From contig CAWFTP010000002.1 in assembly GCA_963818885.1 (NCBI GenBank), forward strand, positions 62,001 to 126,000: a DNA stretch of 64,000 nt, read 5' to 3'. Under the pieces are notes generated by a model. That model did no database searches. It was given only the letters and a program-made list of their open reading frames with translations, and had not been told where the DNA came from. Positions 43,554 to 53,507 of the stretch are shown here, in pieces (the stretch's first letter is position 1; every line of letters begins with the position of its first letter). This stretch comes from DATFDN01 sp963818885. Its GTDB lineage: Bacteria; Pseudomonadota; Alphaproteobacteria; Acetobacterales; Acetobacteraceae. The translations under genes were made by a program, and so were the position numbers.

Positions 43554-45593
43554 TCACGCCTCGGGGACATTAGCCTCCAATTCGGCGATCCAGGCGCGCG
43601 CATTCCCATCGGAAGGGGCGCGCCAGTCGCCGCGCGGTGATAGTGATCCGCCGGCAACCACCTTGGGGCCATTCGGCATGGCCGAACGCTTGAACTGGCT
43701 GGTCGTGAAATACCGATGGAGGAACGTCAGCAGCCAGCGACGGATCTCCGCAAGCCCATACGCGCGCCGGCTCTCGCGAGGAAAGCCGGCCGGCCAGACG
43801 CCTCGCTCGGCATCCTCCCACGCTTGGACAGCGAGGAAAGCGACTTTCGAGGGCCGGAAACCGTAGCGCAACGTGTAGAACAAGTTGAAGTCCTGCAGCG
43901 CATACGGTCCGACCGCCGCCTCCGTGCTCTGCGGCACCTCTCCCGCCGCGGCGGGAACCAGCTCGGGCGAAATCTCCGTATCCAGGATGGAACTCAGCGT
44001 GGCCAGCACGTCCGGGCCGAACTGGGCGGAGGAGATGACCCAGCGAATCAGGTGCTGGATCAGCGTCTTCGGCACTCCCGCATTGACGTTGTAGTGCGAC
44101 ATCTGATCGCCCACGCCATAGGTGCACCAGCCGAGCGCGAGCTCGGACAGGTCGCCCGTTCCGATTACGATCCCTTCATTTTGGTTGGCGAGGCGGAAAA
44201 GGAAGTCGGTACGCAGCCCGGCCTGGACGTTCTCGAATGTCACATCATAGACGGGTTCGCCGCGGGCGAACGGGTGGCCGATTTCGCCCAGCATCAGACG
44301 CGCCGTCGGGCGGATGTCAAGCTCATGATGGGTCACGCCGAGCGACGCCATCAACGCGAGCGCGTTCGCCTTCGTGGCCTCACCGGTAGCGAAACCCGGC
44401 ATCGTGTACGCCAGGATGTCGCTGCGCGGGCGGCCCAGCCGCTCGAAGGCGTGCGCCGTCACCAGCAGCGCCTGGGTGGAGTCGAGACCACCGGACACGC
44501 CAATGACCGCCCGCCTGATGCCTGCCGCCTCCAGTCGCTGCGCGAGGCCGGAGACCTGGATGTTGTACGCCTCGTAGCAATCCTGCGCGAGCCTGGCCGG
44601 GTCAGCCGGCACGAAGGGGAACCGCTCGATTGGGCGCTCGAAGCCGATATCCTCTTCCGGCGGGTCAACGCGGAAAGCAACGCGCCGCCAGTCGGTTGTC
44701 GGCAGCGCCCGGCGGTTGTCGTCGAAGGAGCCCATCCGCATCCGCTCCTGACGGAGCAGGTCGAGGTCGACATCCGCCAATGCGATGCGCTCGCCATCCG
44801 GAAAGCGGTCGGTCTCGGCAAGGCGGGAGCCGCTTTCGAAAATCGTCGCTTGTCCGTCCCAGGCGACGTCGGTCGTCGACTCACCCGCCCCTGCCGCGGC
44901 GTAGACATAGGCGGCGAGGCATCGGATCGATTGGGACTGGCATAGCAGTCGCCTTGTATCGGCCTTCCCGATGGTGATCGGGCTGCCGGACAGATTGGCC
45001 AACACCGTGGCTCCCGCGAGAGCGGCAAACCCGCTGGGCGGCACCGGCACCCAGAGATCCTCGCAAATCTCGGCATGCACGACGAGGCCGGGAAGGTCCT
45101 CCGCGGGAAACAGCAGGTCGAGACCAAACGGTGCTCCCTGCCCCCCTACCGCGCAACGCGCTTCCCGCCACCCCGCTCCGGCCGCGAATTGGCGTGGCTC
45201 ATAGAACTCCCGATAGTTAGGAAGGTACGCTTTCGGCACGACACCCAGCAGCCGGCCTCTGTGGACCACCAGCGCCACGTTGTAGACACGGCCGTAATGG
45301 CGCACGGGCGCGCCAACGATGAGCACCGGCCTCAGCGTTGCCGATTCGGCAATTAGCCGCGCCGCCGCCTGTTCCACCGCATCGAGCAGCGCATCCTGCA
45401 GCCGCAAGTCGTCGATCGCGTAGGCCGAGAGCGCGAGTTCGGGAAACACGGCAACGGCGGCGCCCCGGTCATGGCAGTGCCTCGCCGCGCGCAGGACCGC
45501 CTCGGCATTTGCCGCCGGGTCGGCAAGCGAGGCCCTTATGGTGCAGGCGGCAATGCGAGCGAAGCCATGGCGGTAGATCGAGCGAAAGCTCAC
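43554..45593 (-). CDS. nadE: NAD+ synthase, glutamine-hydrolysing
   Basis: A 679-residue two-domain enzyme that amidates deamido-NAD using ammonia from glutamine. The N-terminal nitrilase-type glutaminase carries the Glu-Lys-Cys triad: E52 in FPELALSAY, Lys in VVPKAYLPNYREF, and Cys in HAEICEDLWVP. The C-terminal synthetase has the ATP loop GVSGGLDSTQALL and GTGDLSELALGW. Length is full for this type. It starts with GTG, overlapping the stop of the esterase gene by 4 bases. Confidence 0.96.
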   Translation of the reverse strand: MSFRSIYRHGFARIAACTIRASLADPAANAEAVLRAARHCHDRGAAVAVFPELALSAYAIDDLRLQDALLDAVEQAAARLIAESATLRPVLIVGAPVRHYGRVYNVALVVHRGRLLGVVPKAYLPNYREFYEPRQFAAGAGWREARCAVGGQGAPFGLDLLFPAEDLPGLVVHAEICEDLWVPVPPSGFAALAGATVLANLSGSPITIGKADTRRLLCQSQSIRCLAAYVYAAAGAGESTTDVAWDGQATIFESGSRLAETDRFPDGERIALADVDLDLLRQERMRMGSFDDNRRALPTTDWRRVAFRVDPPEEDIGFERPIERFPFVPADPARLAQDCYEAYNIQVSGLAQRLEAAGIRRAVIGVSGGLDSTQALLVTAHAFERLGRPRSDILAYTMPGFATGEATKANALALMASLGVTHHELDIRPTARLMLGEIGHPFARGEPVYDVTFENVQAGLRTDFLFRLANQNEGIVIGTGDLSELALGWCTYGVGDQMSHYNVNAGVPKTLIQHLIRWVISSAQFGPDVLATLSSILDTEISPELVPAAAGEVPQSTEAAVGPYALQDFNLFYTLRYGFRPSKVAFLAVQAWEDAERGVWPAGFPRESRRAYGLAEIRRWLLTFLHRYFTTSQFKRSAMPNGPKVVAGGSLSPRGDWRAPSDGNARAWIAELEANVPEA

Positions 45594-46492
45594 GGGGTGC
45601 GGGCGCCTCCACCCGTCGCGTTGCGGATATAGGCCCCGCCCGCCTCGATCGCGCGCCGCCCGGCCGACAACTCCGGATGGAACAGATGCCAGACATGGAT
45701 CATCTCGGGCCAGACCTGCAGATCGACCGTGACGTCGGCCAGGCCGGCGACACGCGCTAAGCGCATCGCGTCGTCGAGCAGCGTCTCCACCGATCCCACC
45801 TGGATCAGCAGCGGCGCGATGCCTCGCAGATCGGCATAGATCGGCGCCGCCGCCGGCGACCGGGGATCAGCGCCATTGAGATATGTCCTCGCGATCTCCA
45901 GCAGAAGGTCCTTCTGCACTGAGGGATCGCGCGCGGCATTGTCGGCAACGCTCTGGCCCACGGCCTCCATGTCCACCCAGGGCGAGATCGCCCATCCGCA
46001 TGCGGGCTGCGGCAGGCCAGCGTCGCGGATAGCGACCATCGCGGCCACCGTCAGGCCGCCCCCGGCGCTGTCACCGGCGATCGCGATCTGTCTTGCCGGC
46101 ACGCCTCGATCCAGCAGGAAGCGATAAGCGGTGAGCGTGTCCTCTACCGGCGCCGGGAATGGATGCTCCGGCGCGAGCCGATAATGCAACGCAAGCGTAC
46201 GCGCCCGCGCCGCACGGCCGATCTCCGCGATCATATGCCGATGGCTGTCGAGCGAGCCAAACACGTAGCCGCCGCCATGCACGTAGAGGACCACCGTATC
46301 GGCGCGCGCGTCCGGCGTCGAGGTCCATTCCGCCTCCACGCCACCCGCGCGCACCCGCTCAATCCTCACGTCGGCCGGCGGCGGGTATGCTTGCGACAGC
46401 ATGTCGAAGTCGCGCCGCCGTGTCGGAATGTCGCTCGCCATCTCGCGGGCGGCGAGCTTGACACGCAACGCGACGATTTCCGGGTCTGCCAT
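45590..46492 (-). CDS. alpha/beta hydrolase, hormone-sensitive-lipase family
   Basis: A 300-residue esterase/lipase. The HSL-family oxyanion motif HGGGYVFG, nucleophile elbow GDSAGGGLT, Asp region and late His in MIHVWHLF are all visible. It has no signal peptide. The ATG at 46492 follows AGGAGA. It is upstream of nadE on the same strand and coupled to it by a GTGA overlap, and lies 14 bases after the alanine dehydrogenase gene. The substrate, probably a short-chain ester, is not known. Confidence 0.92.
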   Translation of the reverse strand: MADPEIVALRVKLAAREMASDIPTRRRDFDMLSQAYPPPADVRIERVRAGGVEAEWTSTPDARADTVVLYVHGGGYVFGSLDSHRHMIAEIGRAARARTLALHYRLAPEHPFPAPVEDTLTAYRFLLDRGVPARQIAIAGDSAGGGLTVAAMVAIRDAGLPQPACGWAISPWVDMEAVGQSVADNAARDPSVQKDLLLEIARTYLNGADPRSPAAAPIYADLRGIAPLLIQVGSVETLLDDAMRLARVAGLADVTVDLQVWPEMIHVWHLFHPELSAGRRAIEAGGAYIRNATGGGARTP

Positions 46493-46506
46493 GATCTGTC
46501 TCCTGG

Positions 46507-47619
46507 TCAAGCCGCGAGGAGCGCCTCCGCGGCGACGTGCTCGAAACCAAGGTCGCGGGCCACCGCAGCATGCGTCACCTGGCCGGAATGGATGTTGAGC
46601 CCGTTGCGCAGATGCGGATCCTCGCTCACGGCGCGCCGCCAACCTTTCTCAGCCAGGGCGATGACAAACGGCATCGTCGCGTTGGTCAATGCAAACGTCG
46701 ACGTGCGCGCCACGGCGCCCGGCATGTTGGTGACGCAATAATGCACCACGCCCTCCTCGACATATGTCGGATTGGAGTGCGTCGTCGGGCGGCTGGTTTC
46801 GAAGCAGCCACCCTGGTCGATTGCGATGTCGACGAGCACGGATCCGGGGCGCATCGCGCGCACCATCTCCCGCGTGACCAGCTTCGGCGCCGCGGCTCCA
46901 GGCACCAGTACCGCGCCGATCACCAAGTCGGCGACGACGACCGCATGCTCGATCTCGGCGGCAGTAGCGAACAGCGTCGTCGCCCGCGGACCGAATTGCA
47001 GATCGAGTTCCTTCAGCCGGGGCAGCGACTTGTCGAGTATGACGACGCTCGCTTCGAGCCCCACCGCCATCCGTGCCGCGTTGGTCCCAGACACGCCGCC
47101 GCCCAGCACCACGACGCGCGCCGGACCCACGCCCGGCACGCCGCCCAGCAGGATACCGGCGCCGCCTTGCTCCTTTTCGAGACAATGCGCTCCCACCTGT
47201 ACCGCCATCCGGCCCGCCACCTCGCTCATCGGTGCGAGCAGCGGCAGGGCGCCGTTGCGATCGGTGACCGTCTCGTAGGCGATGCAGGTTGCACCAGAGC
47301 TTAGCAAGCCCCGGGTCTGCACCGGGTCGGCCGCGAGATGCAGATAAGTGAACAGCACCTGCCCTGCATGCAACCGCGCGATCTCGGCGAGCTGCGGCTC
47401 CTTCACCTTGACGATCATCTCGGCACCGAAGATGTCTTCGACGCTCGCGAGCCATGCGCCCGCCGCCGCATAGGCGTCATCGCCGATACCGATGCCCGCG
47501 GCAGCCCCGTGCTCCACCAGCACCTCGTGCCCGTGAAGGGTCAGCTCCCGCACGCCAGCCGGGGTCAGTCCGACGCGGTATTCGTGCGTCTTGACTTCCT
47601 TGGGAACTCCGATTCGCAC
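46507..47619 (-). CDS. ald: alanine dehydrogenase
   Basis: A 370-residue NAD-dependent L-alanine dehydrogenase, converting alanine to pyruvate and ammonia. The N-terminus MRIGVPKEVKTHEYRVGLTP is the family signature. The catalytic His lies in VQVGAHCLEKEQGG, and the NAD-binding loop is VVVLGGGVSGTNAARMA. The GTG at 47619 follows AGGAGACAGGT and gives exactly this conserved start. It heads a run of minus-strand genes (esterase, nadE). Confidence 0.96.
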   Translation of the reverse strand: MRIGVPKEVKTHEYRVGLTPAGVRELTLHGHEVLVEHGAAAGIGIGDDAYAAAGAWLASVEDIFGAEMIVKVKEPQLAEIARLHAGQVLFTYLHLAADPVQTRGLLSSGATCIAYETVTDRNGALPLLAPMSEVAGRMAVQVGAHCLEKEQGGAGILLGGVPGVGPARVVVLGGGVSGTNAARMAVGLEASVVILDKSLPRLKELDLQFGPRATTLFATAAEIEHAVVVADLVIGAVLVPGAAAPKLVTREMVRAMRPGSVLVDIAIDQGGCFETSRPTTHSNPTYVEEGVVHYCVTNMPGAVARTSTFALTNATMPFVIALAEKGWRRAVSEDPHLRNGLNIHSGQVTHAAVARDLGFEHVAAEALLAA

Positions 47620-47637
47620 ACCTGTCTCCTGTCACGT

Positions 47638-48186
47638 TCACGCCGGGAGCGGGAACTCCCGAAGATAGATCGTGTAATCGTCTTCGACTTCGATGCGCAG
47701 CGTGCCAAGCACCCGTACGACGGCATTGTAGAATGCGATCGTCAGTGTGAGGTCGACCATGCGCTCATGATCGAGATGCGCGGCGAGCGCAGCGAACGTC
47801 TCCTCTCGCATCTCGCCTTCCGCTGTCATTTCCCGCGCTGCCCGCAACACAAGGCGCGCCGTGCGGTCGAGCGTCGTCGGCCGGCCGGCGGTCTCCTCGA
47901 CCAGCGCCCGAATGTCGGCGTCGCTTACCCCGAAGTCGTGGCCAAGCTTGATATGGTGCGACCATTCGTACGGAGCGCGCGCCAGCCATCCGACCTGCAG
48001 GATCGCGAGCTCGCGCAACCGCGGATCAAGCCGGCTCTTGTGTCGAATGAAACCGCCGAGGGTCGAAAAGGCGCGCAGTCCGTTGGGCGAGTTCGCCAGC
48101 GCCTTGAACAACGCGATCGGACGCTTGAGGAGATCGCGATCCTCTAGCGCGAGATCGTCTGGCTCCAGCGACGGCACGCGCGCCAT
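47638..48186 (-). CDS. carboxymuconolactone decarboxylase (CMD) family protein
   Basis: A 182-residue all-helical protein of the AhpD/CMD family. The core EWSHHIKLGHDFGVSD and the preceding LRELAILQVGWLARAPYEW are typical. The CxxC pair of peroxidase-active AhpD is absent, so an AhpD-type peroxidase role is unlikely; many such proteins have no known function. It lies 2 bases downstream of the glutathione transferase gene and 18 bases before ald, probably in the same transcript. Confidence 0.88.
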   Translation of the reverse strand: MARVPSLEPDDLALEDRDLLKRPIALFKALANSPNGLRAFSTLGGFIRHKSRLDPRLRELAILQVGWLARAPYEWSHHIKLGHDFGVSDADIRALVEETAGRPTTLDRTARLVLRAAREMTAEGEMREETFAALAAHLDHERMVDLTLTIAFYNAVVRVLGTLRIEVEDDYTIYLREFPLPA

Positions 48187-48188
48187 CG

Positions 48189-48801
48189 TCAGGCGGCCGA
48201 ACTCGGACGTGCTTTCATCCGCTCGAACCAGGCCGCGATGTTACGGTTCTCCCGGTTGAGCGTCTGGCCCACCATGGTCGCGAAGTCGAGGAAGCAGAAC
48301 AGGAAGATGTCGGCGAGCGTCAGCCGCTCGCCCAGGATGAACCGCCGCCCCGCGATCATCGCGTCGAGCCGCCTCAGCCAGAGCTGCGCGATCTTCTTGA
48401 GGTCCTCCGCCGCCTGTGGAATGCAGTGGATCCGGCCCGAAAACATCTTGAGCCCTTCGGAGTATCGGAATCCATTGGCGATGGGCTCGACGATGTTGAG
48501 GTCGAGGCGACGAGTCCACATCCGGGTCTCTGCCCGCTCCTTCGGGCTCGCGCCAATGAGGCTCGGGCCGGGTGCGATCTCGTCGAGATACTCGCAGATC
48601 GCCGTGATCTCCGAGAGCACGGTACCCGTCGTCCAGCTCAAGCGCCGGCAGCTGGCCAAACGGAACTTTCGTGAGATACGGCTCGCGCCGGTTCTCACCG
48701 CCGCGCAGGTCCACCTCCTGGCGCGGGATGTCCACCCCGCGTTCGGCCATGAACATGCGCACGACGCGCGGGTTGGGCCCGATCGAGTTGTAGAGGAGCA
48801 T
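48189..48801 (-). pseudogene. glutathione S-transferase family protein, frameshifted
   Basis: The first frame, from 48801, encodes the thioredoxin-like N-terminal domain (NSIGPNPRVVRMFMAERG, KVPFGQLPALELDDG). The second frame encodes VLSEITAICEYLDE and the helical C-terminal domain (ERLTLADIFLFCFLDF). The frames meet at a GGGTACC (plus-strand 48620-48626), and deleting one base gives ...LDDGT-VLSEITAI.... Both halves are well conserved, so the gene is probably intact in the organism. Corrected length is about 203 residues. Confidence 0.85.
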
Positions 48802-48820
48802 ATAGGTCCCCCTGCCGGCA

Positions 48821-49994
48821 CTATCGCTCCAGGCACATTGCGACGCCCATGCCGCCGCCGATGCACAGCGTGGCGAGTCCCTTGTGGGCATCGCGCTTCT
48901 GCATCTCATGCAGCAGGGTCACCAGGACGCGCGCGCCGGAGGCGCCGATCGGGTGGCCAATGGCGATGGCGCCGCCGTTCACGTTAACCTTGCCGGTGTC
49001 CCAGCCGAGTTCCTTGTTGACCGCGATCGCCTGCGCCGCGAACGCCTCGTTCGCCTCGATCAGGTCGAGATCGTCCGCCTTCCATCCCGCGCGGCCCAGC
49101 ACCCTGCGGGTGGACGGGATCGGACCGGTTCCCATCACCGCTGGATCCACTCCCGCAGTGGCGAAGGCGGCGATACGCGCAAGCGGCGTAATGCCGCGCC
49201 GCTTGGCCTCGGACGCAGTCATGACAATCACCGCCGCCGCACCGTCATTGATGCCCGACGCATTGCCGGCGGTCACGGTGCCGTCCTTGCTGAATGCCGG
49301 GCGCAGCTTCGTCATCGTTTCGAGGCTAGCGTCGTGGCGGATATATTCATCCTTGTCGACGACAATGTCGCCCTTGCGCCCCTTCACCGTCACAGGCGCG
49401 ATCTCCTCGTCGAAGCGGCCGGATTGCTGCGCCGCCGACGCCTTCTGCTGCGAGCCGAGGGCGAAGCGATCCTGCTCCTCACGGGTGATCTGATAGGCGC
49501 GCGCGACGTTCTCCGCCGTCGTGCCCATGTGATAGCCGTGGAATGCGTCCCACAGCCCGTCCTTCAGCATCGTATCGATGAACTCGACGCTTCCCATCTT
49601 CGTGCCACCGCGCAGATATGAGGCATGGCGCGACGTGCTCATGCTCTCCATCCCGCCGGCGGCGACTACGGCGCTCTCCCCAGGTACGGACCTGCTGGGC
49701 CGCGAGCGCGACCGCGCGCAGGCCGGAACCACACACCTGATTGATGCCGAATGCTGTCTTGGAATCGGGAATGCCGGCCGCCCGCGCGGCCTGACGGGCC
49801 GGGTTCTGGCCCTCTCCCGCGGCGAGCACCTGCCCCAGGATCACCTCATCGACCTCGCTGGGTTCCAGCTTCGCCCTCGCCATCGCCGCTTGCAACGCGA
49901 CCGTGCCGAGGGCATGGGCTTCCACCCCGCTCAATGCGCCGCTGAAGCTGCCGACCGGGGTGCGTGTGGCGGAAACGATGACGATGTCATCCAT
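48821..49994 (-). pseudogene. acetyl-CoA acetyltransferase (thiolase), frameshifted
   Basis: The first frame, from 49994, has the thiolase N-terminus (IVSATRTPVGSFSGAL) and active-site Cys in GINQVCGSGLRAV. The second frame, to 48821, has AAGGMESMSTSRH, the ANEAFAAQA region, the His in GGAIAIGHPIGASGAR, and the second Cys in LCIGGGMG. The frames meet at about 49678-49688 beside a GTAC; dropping one base gives VRTGES. The corrected protein has about 390 residues and condenses or cleaves acetoacetyl-CoA, possibly for polyhydroxybutyrate synthesis or fatty acid breakdown. Confidence 0.9.
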
Positions 49995-50131
49995 AATCTG
50001 CTTCTCCTGGGAGATATGGCGTGAAAGGTTACGCCCTAATGTGCGGCGGCGAAAGCCACGGGCCTCGCTCGTCCGCCTGTTCTCCCATATGGCTATCGGG
50101 AAGGCCGAATGGGAGCTGCTGAGCGGGCGGG

Positions 50132-51332
50132 ATGGCGATAGGCGCCGGCAATGACGAAGATGGCGATACGGCGATCCAAACGACGCCGCTGATTGCCGTC
50201 ATCCTGCCTCCGGGCGAGGGGTTCGGCCCAGGACGCGCCGGAGCAGTGGCGCTGATCGTGCAGCGCCTCGCCAAGGTAGAGCCGGCGCTGGTGATCGGCG
50301 GCCCGCAATCAGGTGCCGTGTTCGAGGACGTGCCGTTCCGCGTGGTCCGTCCGGTCCGCTGGTGGCCGGGGGGAACCAACCGGCGTTATGGGCTCGGCGC
50401 AGCGCGGATGCTACGGCCGCTGCGCCCGGCGCTCGTCGAGGTTCACAACCGCATCGAGGTCGCGCGCGTGCTGGCGCGCCGCTGCCCCACGGCAAGGGTC
50501 AGCCTGTTCCTGCACAACGACCCGCAAAGCATGCGCGGGGCGCGCACGCCGCGGGAGCGGCTGGCACTGCTGCACGACCTCGCACACGTAGTGACGGTTT
50601 CTGGGTTCCTGCGTGACCGATTTCTGGACGGCGTGCCTCCGGGCGTGTCGCGCTCCCCAACGGTGCTGCCTAACGCCATCGACCTCGCCGCGCTGCCGGC
50701 GCCCCGCCATGAACGCGAGCCGCTTATCCTGTTCGTCGGCCGCGTGGTTCCCGAAAAAGGCGTCGACACTTTCGTCGCGGCGTGCGCCCAGGCGCTGCGC
50801 GGCCTGCCGGGCTGGCGCGCCGAAATCATCGGTGCCGACCGCTCCCGGACCGACAGCCCGGAAACCCCTTTCGTGCGCGAGATGCGAACGGCCGCCGGGG
50901 CCGCCGGGGTACGGATGACGGGCTACCGTGACCATGCAAGCGTCCTCGACGCGATGGGACGCGCGGCCATCATGGTGGTACCAAGCCGCTGGCAGGAACC
51001 GTTTGGGCTGGCCGCGCTCGAGGCGATGGCGGCAGGGGCCGCCCTCGATCTGTACCCGCCGCGGCGGACTACCGGAGGTGGCGAGGGACACCGCGGTGTA
51101 TGTCGAGCCTGACGATCCCCCCGCGCTCGCGGACGCGCTCGTTCGCCTGGCCGGCGACGCCGCTCTGCGGGCACGTCTTGCCGAGGCCGGCCGGCTGCGT
51201 GCCCGCCGGTTCGACATCCAGCACGCCGCGTCAGATCTGCGGAGCCTAAGGCGGGAGTTGCTCGCGACCGACCCCCTCCTTGTTCCGGAGAGGGGTGGGC
51301 AATACCCCCAATTCGCTGATCCCCCGATGTGA
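50132..51332 (+). pseudogene. GT4-type glycosyltransferase, frameshifted
   Basis: The main frame encodes a GT-B fold glycosyltransferase: an N-terminal acceptor domain and a C-terminal domain with LILFVGRVVPEKGVDTFV, then SRWQEPFGLAALEAMAAGAA. The normal continuation RRGGLPEVARDTAVYVEPDD is in another frame, reaching a stop at 51332. The shift is at about 51045-51056, next to a GTAC, and is fixed by removing one base. The corrected protein has about 399 residues. The sugar donor and acceptor are unknown. No other polysaccharide genes adjoin it. Confidence 0.85.
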
Positions 51333-51377
51333 CCCTATATCTCGGACCGCAACGTCAGAACTTCCGCGGGAAAGCCC

Positions 51378-52361
51378 ATGTCCGACTCGACAGCCGCCAC
51401 AACCCAGGTCCCCGTCACCGTGTTGACCGGGTATCTCGGCGCGGGCAAGACGACGCTGCTCAACCGGATCCTCAGCGAGAACCACGGCCGGAAATACGCC
51501 GTCATCATCAACGAGTTCGGGGAGCTTGGGGTGGACAACGACCTCGTAGTGGACAGCGACGAGGAAGTGTTCGAGATGAACAACGGCTGCGTCTGCTGCA
51601 CGGTGCGCGGCGACCTGATTCGCATCGTCGGGGGGCTGATGAAGCGGCGCAATCGCTTCGACGGGATCATCATCGAGACAACCGGCCTCGCCAACCCCGC
51701 ACCCGTCGCCCAGACCTTTTTCGTGGACGAGGGCGTACGCGCGAAGGCTAGGCTCGATGCGGTCGTCACCGTGGTAGATGCGAAGCACGTGCTCCAGCGA
51801 CTGGAAGACAGCCGCGAGGCCGCCGATCAGATCGCCTTCGCGGACGTGATCGTGCTTAACAAGACCGACCTCGTAAGCGAAGCGCAGCTGAAGGCCGTCG
51901 AGGAGCGGATCCGCAACATCAACCGGTTCGCGGTGATCCACCGCACGGAGCGCGCTGCCCTGCCGATCGAGGATGTGCTGGGTCGGGGTGCCTTCGATCT
52001 TGGCCGCGTGCTCGAACGCGCGCCCGACTTCCTGAGCGGCGCGGACGAGCACGAGCACAACGAGGACGTTTCCTCGGTCAGCTTCGAGGTGGACAGGCCG
52101 ATCGACCCCGAGAAGTTCAATATGTGGATCGGGATGCTGCTGCAGGAGAAGGGGCCCGACCTGCTGCGCACCAAAGGGATCCTCGCCTACCAGAACGAGA
52201 ACCGCCGCTTCGCCTTCCAGGCGGTACACATGATCGCCGATGGCGATTTCATCGGCGAGTGGAAGGCGGGTGAGCCGCGGCGCAGCAAGATCGTGTTCAT
52301 CGGCCGCAACCTCAACCGCCCGCAGCTCCGGCGCGGGTTTGAGGCCTGCCAGGTTGGCTGA
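51378..52361 (+). CDS. CobW/ZNG1-family GTP-binding metallochaperone
   Basis: A 327-residue G3E GTPase. The P-loop GYLGAGKTT is at 18-26, the metal-binding CxCC at 71-74 (NGCVCCTVRGD), and the base-recognition NKTD follows. A short acidic, His-containing stretch (DEHEHNED, near 225) separates the GTPase from the C-terminal CobW domain. Members deliver zinc or cobalt to client proteins, often under zinc limitation. No cobalamin genes are near. It overlaps the start of a WD40 protein gene. Confidence 0.93.
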   Translation: MSDSTAATTQVPVTVLTGYLGAGKTTLLNRILSENHGRKYAVIINEFGELGVDNDLVVDSDEEVFEMNNGCVCCTVRGDLIRIVGGLMKRRNRFDGIIIETTGLANPAPVAQTFFVDEGVRAKARLDAVVTVVDAKHVLQRLEDSREAADQIAFADVIVLNKTDLVSEAQLKAVEERIRNINRFAVIHRTERAALPIEDVLGRGAFDLGRVLERAPDFLSGADEHEHNEDVSSVSFEVDRPIDPEKFNMWIGMLLQEKGPDLLRTKGILAYQNENRRFAFQAVHMIADGDFIGEWKAGEPRRSKIVFIGRNLNRPQLRRGFEACQVG

Positions 52362-53400
52362 ACAGCCGGCGTTCCTGGTCGAGACGCGCGGCACTCGGCA
52401 CGATTTCGGCGCCTTTGTGGTTGCCGCAGCGTTCGACCGGGCGGGCTGGACCCTCGCCTTCGCCCTGGGAGACGGAACGCTGCGACTGATCAATCCGGCC
52501 GACCCTAGCGGGGTGCGCGAGGTCGCGGTGCATGACGGCACCCCCCTTGCCCTCGCTCCCGATACCGGGCCCGCCGGCTTCGTCTCCGGCGGCGACGACG
52601 GAAAGCTGCACCGCGTCGCGCCGGACGGCACCGTGACACAGGTCGCCGACTTCGGGATGAAATGGGTGGAGCAGGTTGCGAGCTTCGCGGCGCCGCGCGC
52701 GGGCAAAGGCGGCCTGATCGGTTGCGGCGTCGGCAGGCTGGTGCATCTCTTTGGCGCCGACGACACGAAGCTGCGGGAATTGGAGCACCCCTCGACCGTC
52801 ACCGGCCTTGGCTTCGACGCCAAAGGCAAGCGGGTTGGGGCATCGCACTACAACGGCGCGACGCTCTGGTTCGTTGCCAGCGACAGTCCCCGCCGGCTCG
52901 AGTGGAAGGGCAGCCATATCGGGCTCGCGATCCACCCCGAGGGGGAGGCGGTGGTCACCGCGATGCAGGAGAACGCCCTGCACGGCTGGGCGCTTCCCGA
53001 AGGCAAGCACATGCGAATGAGTGGCTATCCGGGAAAGACGGAGTCCATGTCGTTCAGCCGCGGCGGCAAATGGCTTGCGACCAGCGGGGCGGACGCCATG
53101 GTTCTGTGGCCTTTCTTCGGCGGCGGGCCGATGGGCAAGGCGCCTATCGAGCTCGCGGGGGGCGACGGCATCAGTTGCACCCGAGTCGCCTTTCATCCGC
53201 TGCAGGACATTGTGGCGGGGGGGTTCGCCGACGGCCTCGTCGTGGTCGCCGATCTCGCCTCCTCCCGCATCGTGCCGGTCACGCCACCAGCCGGCTCGCC
53301 CATTTCTGCCCTGGCATGGAGCCCTGACGGCGGGTTCCTCGCGGTGGGCACCGAGGCGGGTGCAGCGACCGTGCTCGACGTCCGGTCGACGCGATCCTGA
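52354..53400 (+). CDS. WD40-repeat (beta-propeller) protein
   Basis: A 348-residue protein of WD40-like repeats. Recurring units end in patterns such as GGDDGKLHRV, THYNGATLWF-like (HYNGATLWFV), GADAMVLWPFFG, GFADGLVVVADL and GTEAGAATVLDV. It is probably a six- to seven-bladed propeller acting as a binding platform in the cytoplasm; there is no signal peptide. The likely start is a TTG at 52354 lying inside the end of the CobW gene, so translation is coupled. The same gene pair occurs in other alphaproteobacteria, as far as I recall, which hints at joint function in metal handling. Confidence 0.85.
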   Translation: MAEQPAFLVETRGTRHDFGAFVVAAAFDRAGWTLAFALGDGTLRLINPADPSGVREVAVHDGTPLALAPDTGPAGFVSGGDDGKLHRVAPDGTVTQVADFGMKWVEQVASFAAPRAGKGGLIGCGVGRLVHLFGADDTKLRELEHPSTVTGLGFDAKGKRVGASHYNGATLWFVASDSPRRLEWKGSHIGLAIHPEGEAVVTAMQENALHGWALPEGKHMRMSGYPGKTESMSFSRGGKWLATSGADAMVLWPFFGGGPMGKAPIELAGGDGISCTRVAFHPLQDIVAGGFADGLVVVADLASSRIVPVTPPAGSPISALAWSPDGGFLAVGTEAGAATVLDVRSTRS

Positions 53401-53507
53401 CCCCCGGCCCGTAAGCTCCGCGTCTGTTGATTTGAGGAAGGATAAGGCTCGGCGCAACCTCTGGTCCATACGGCGGTATGCCGGCCACAAAGTGGAGGAA
53501 CGGCCCG

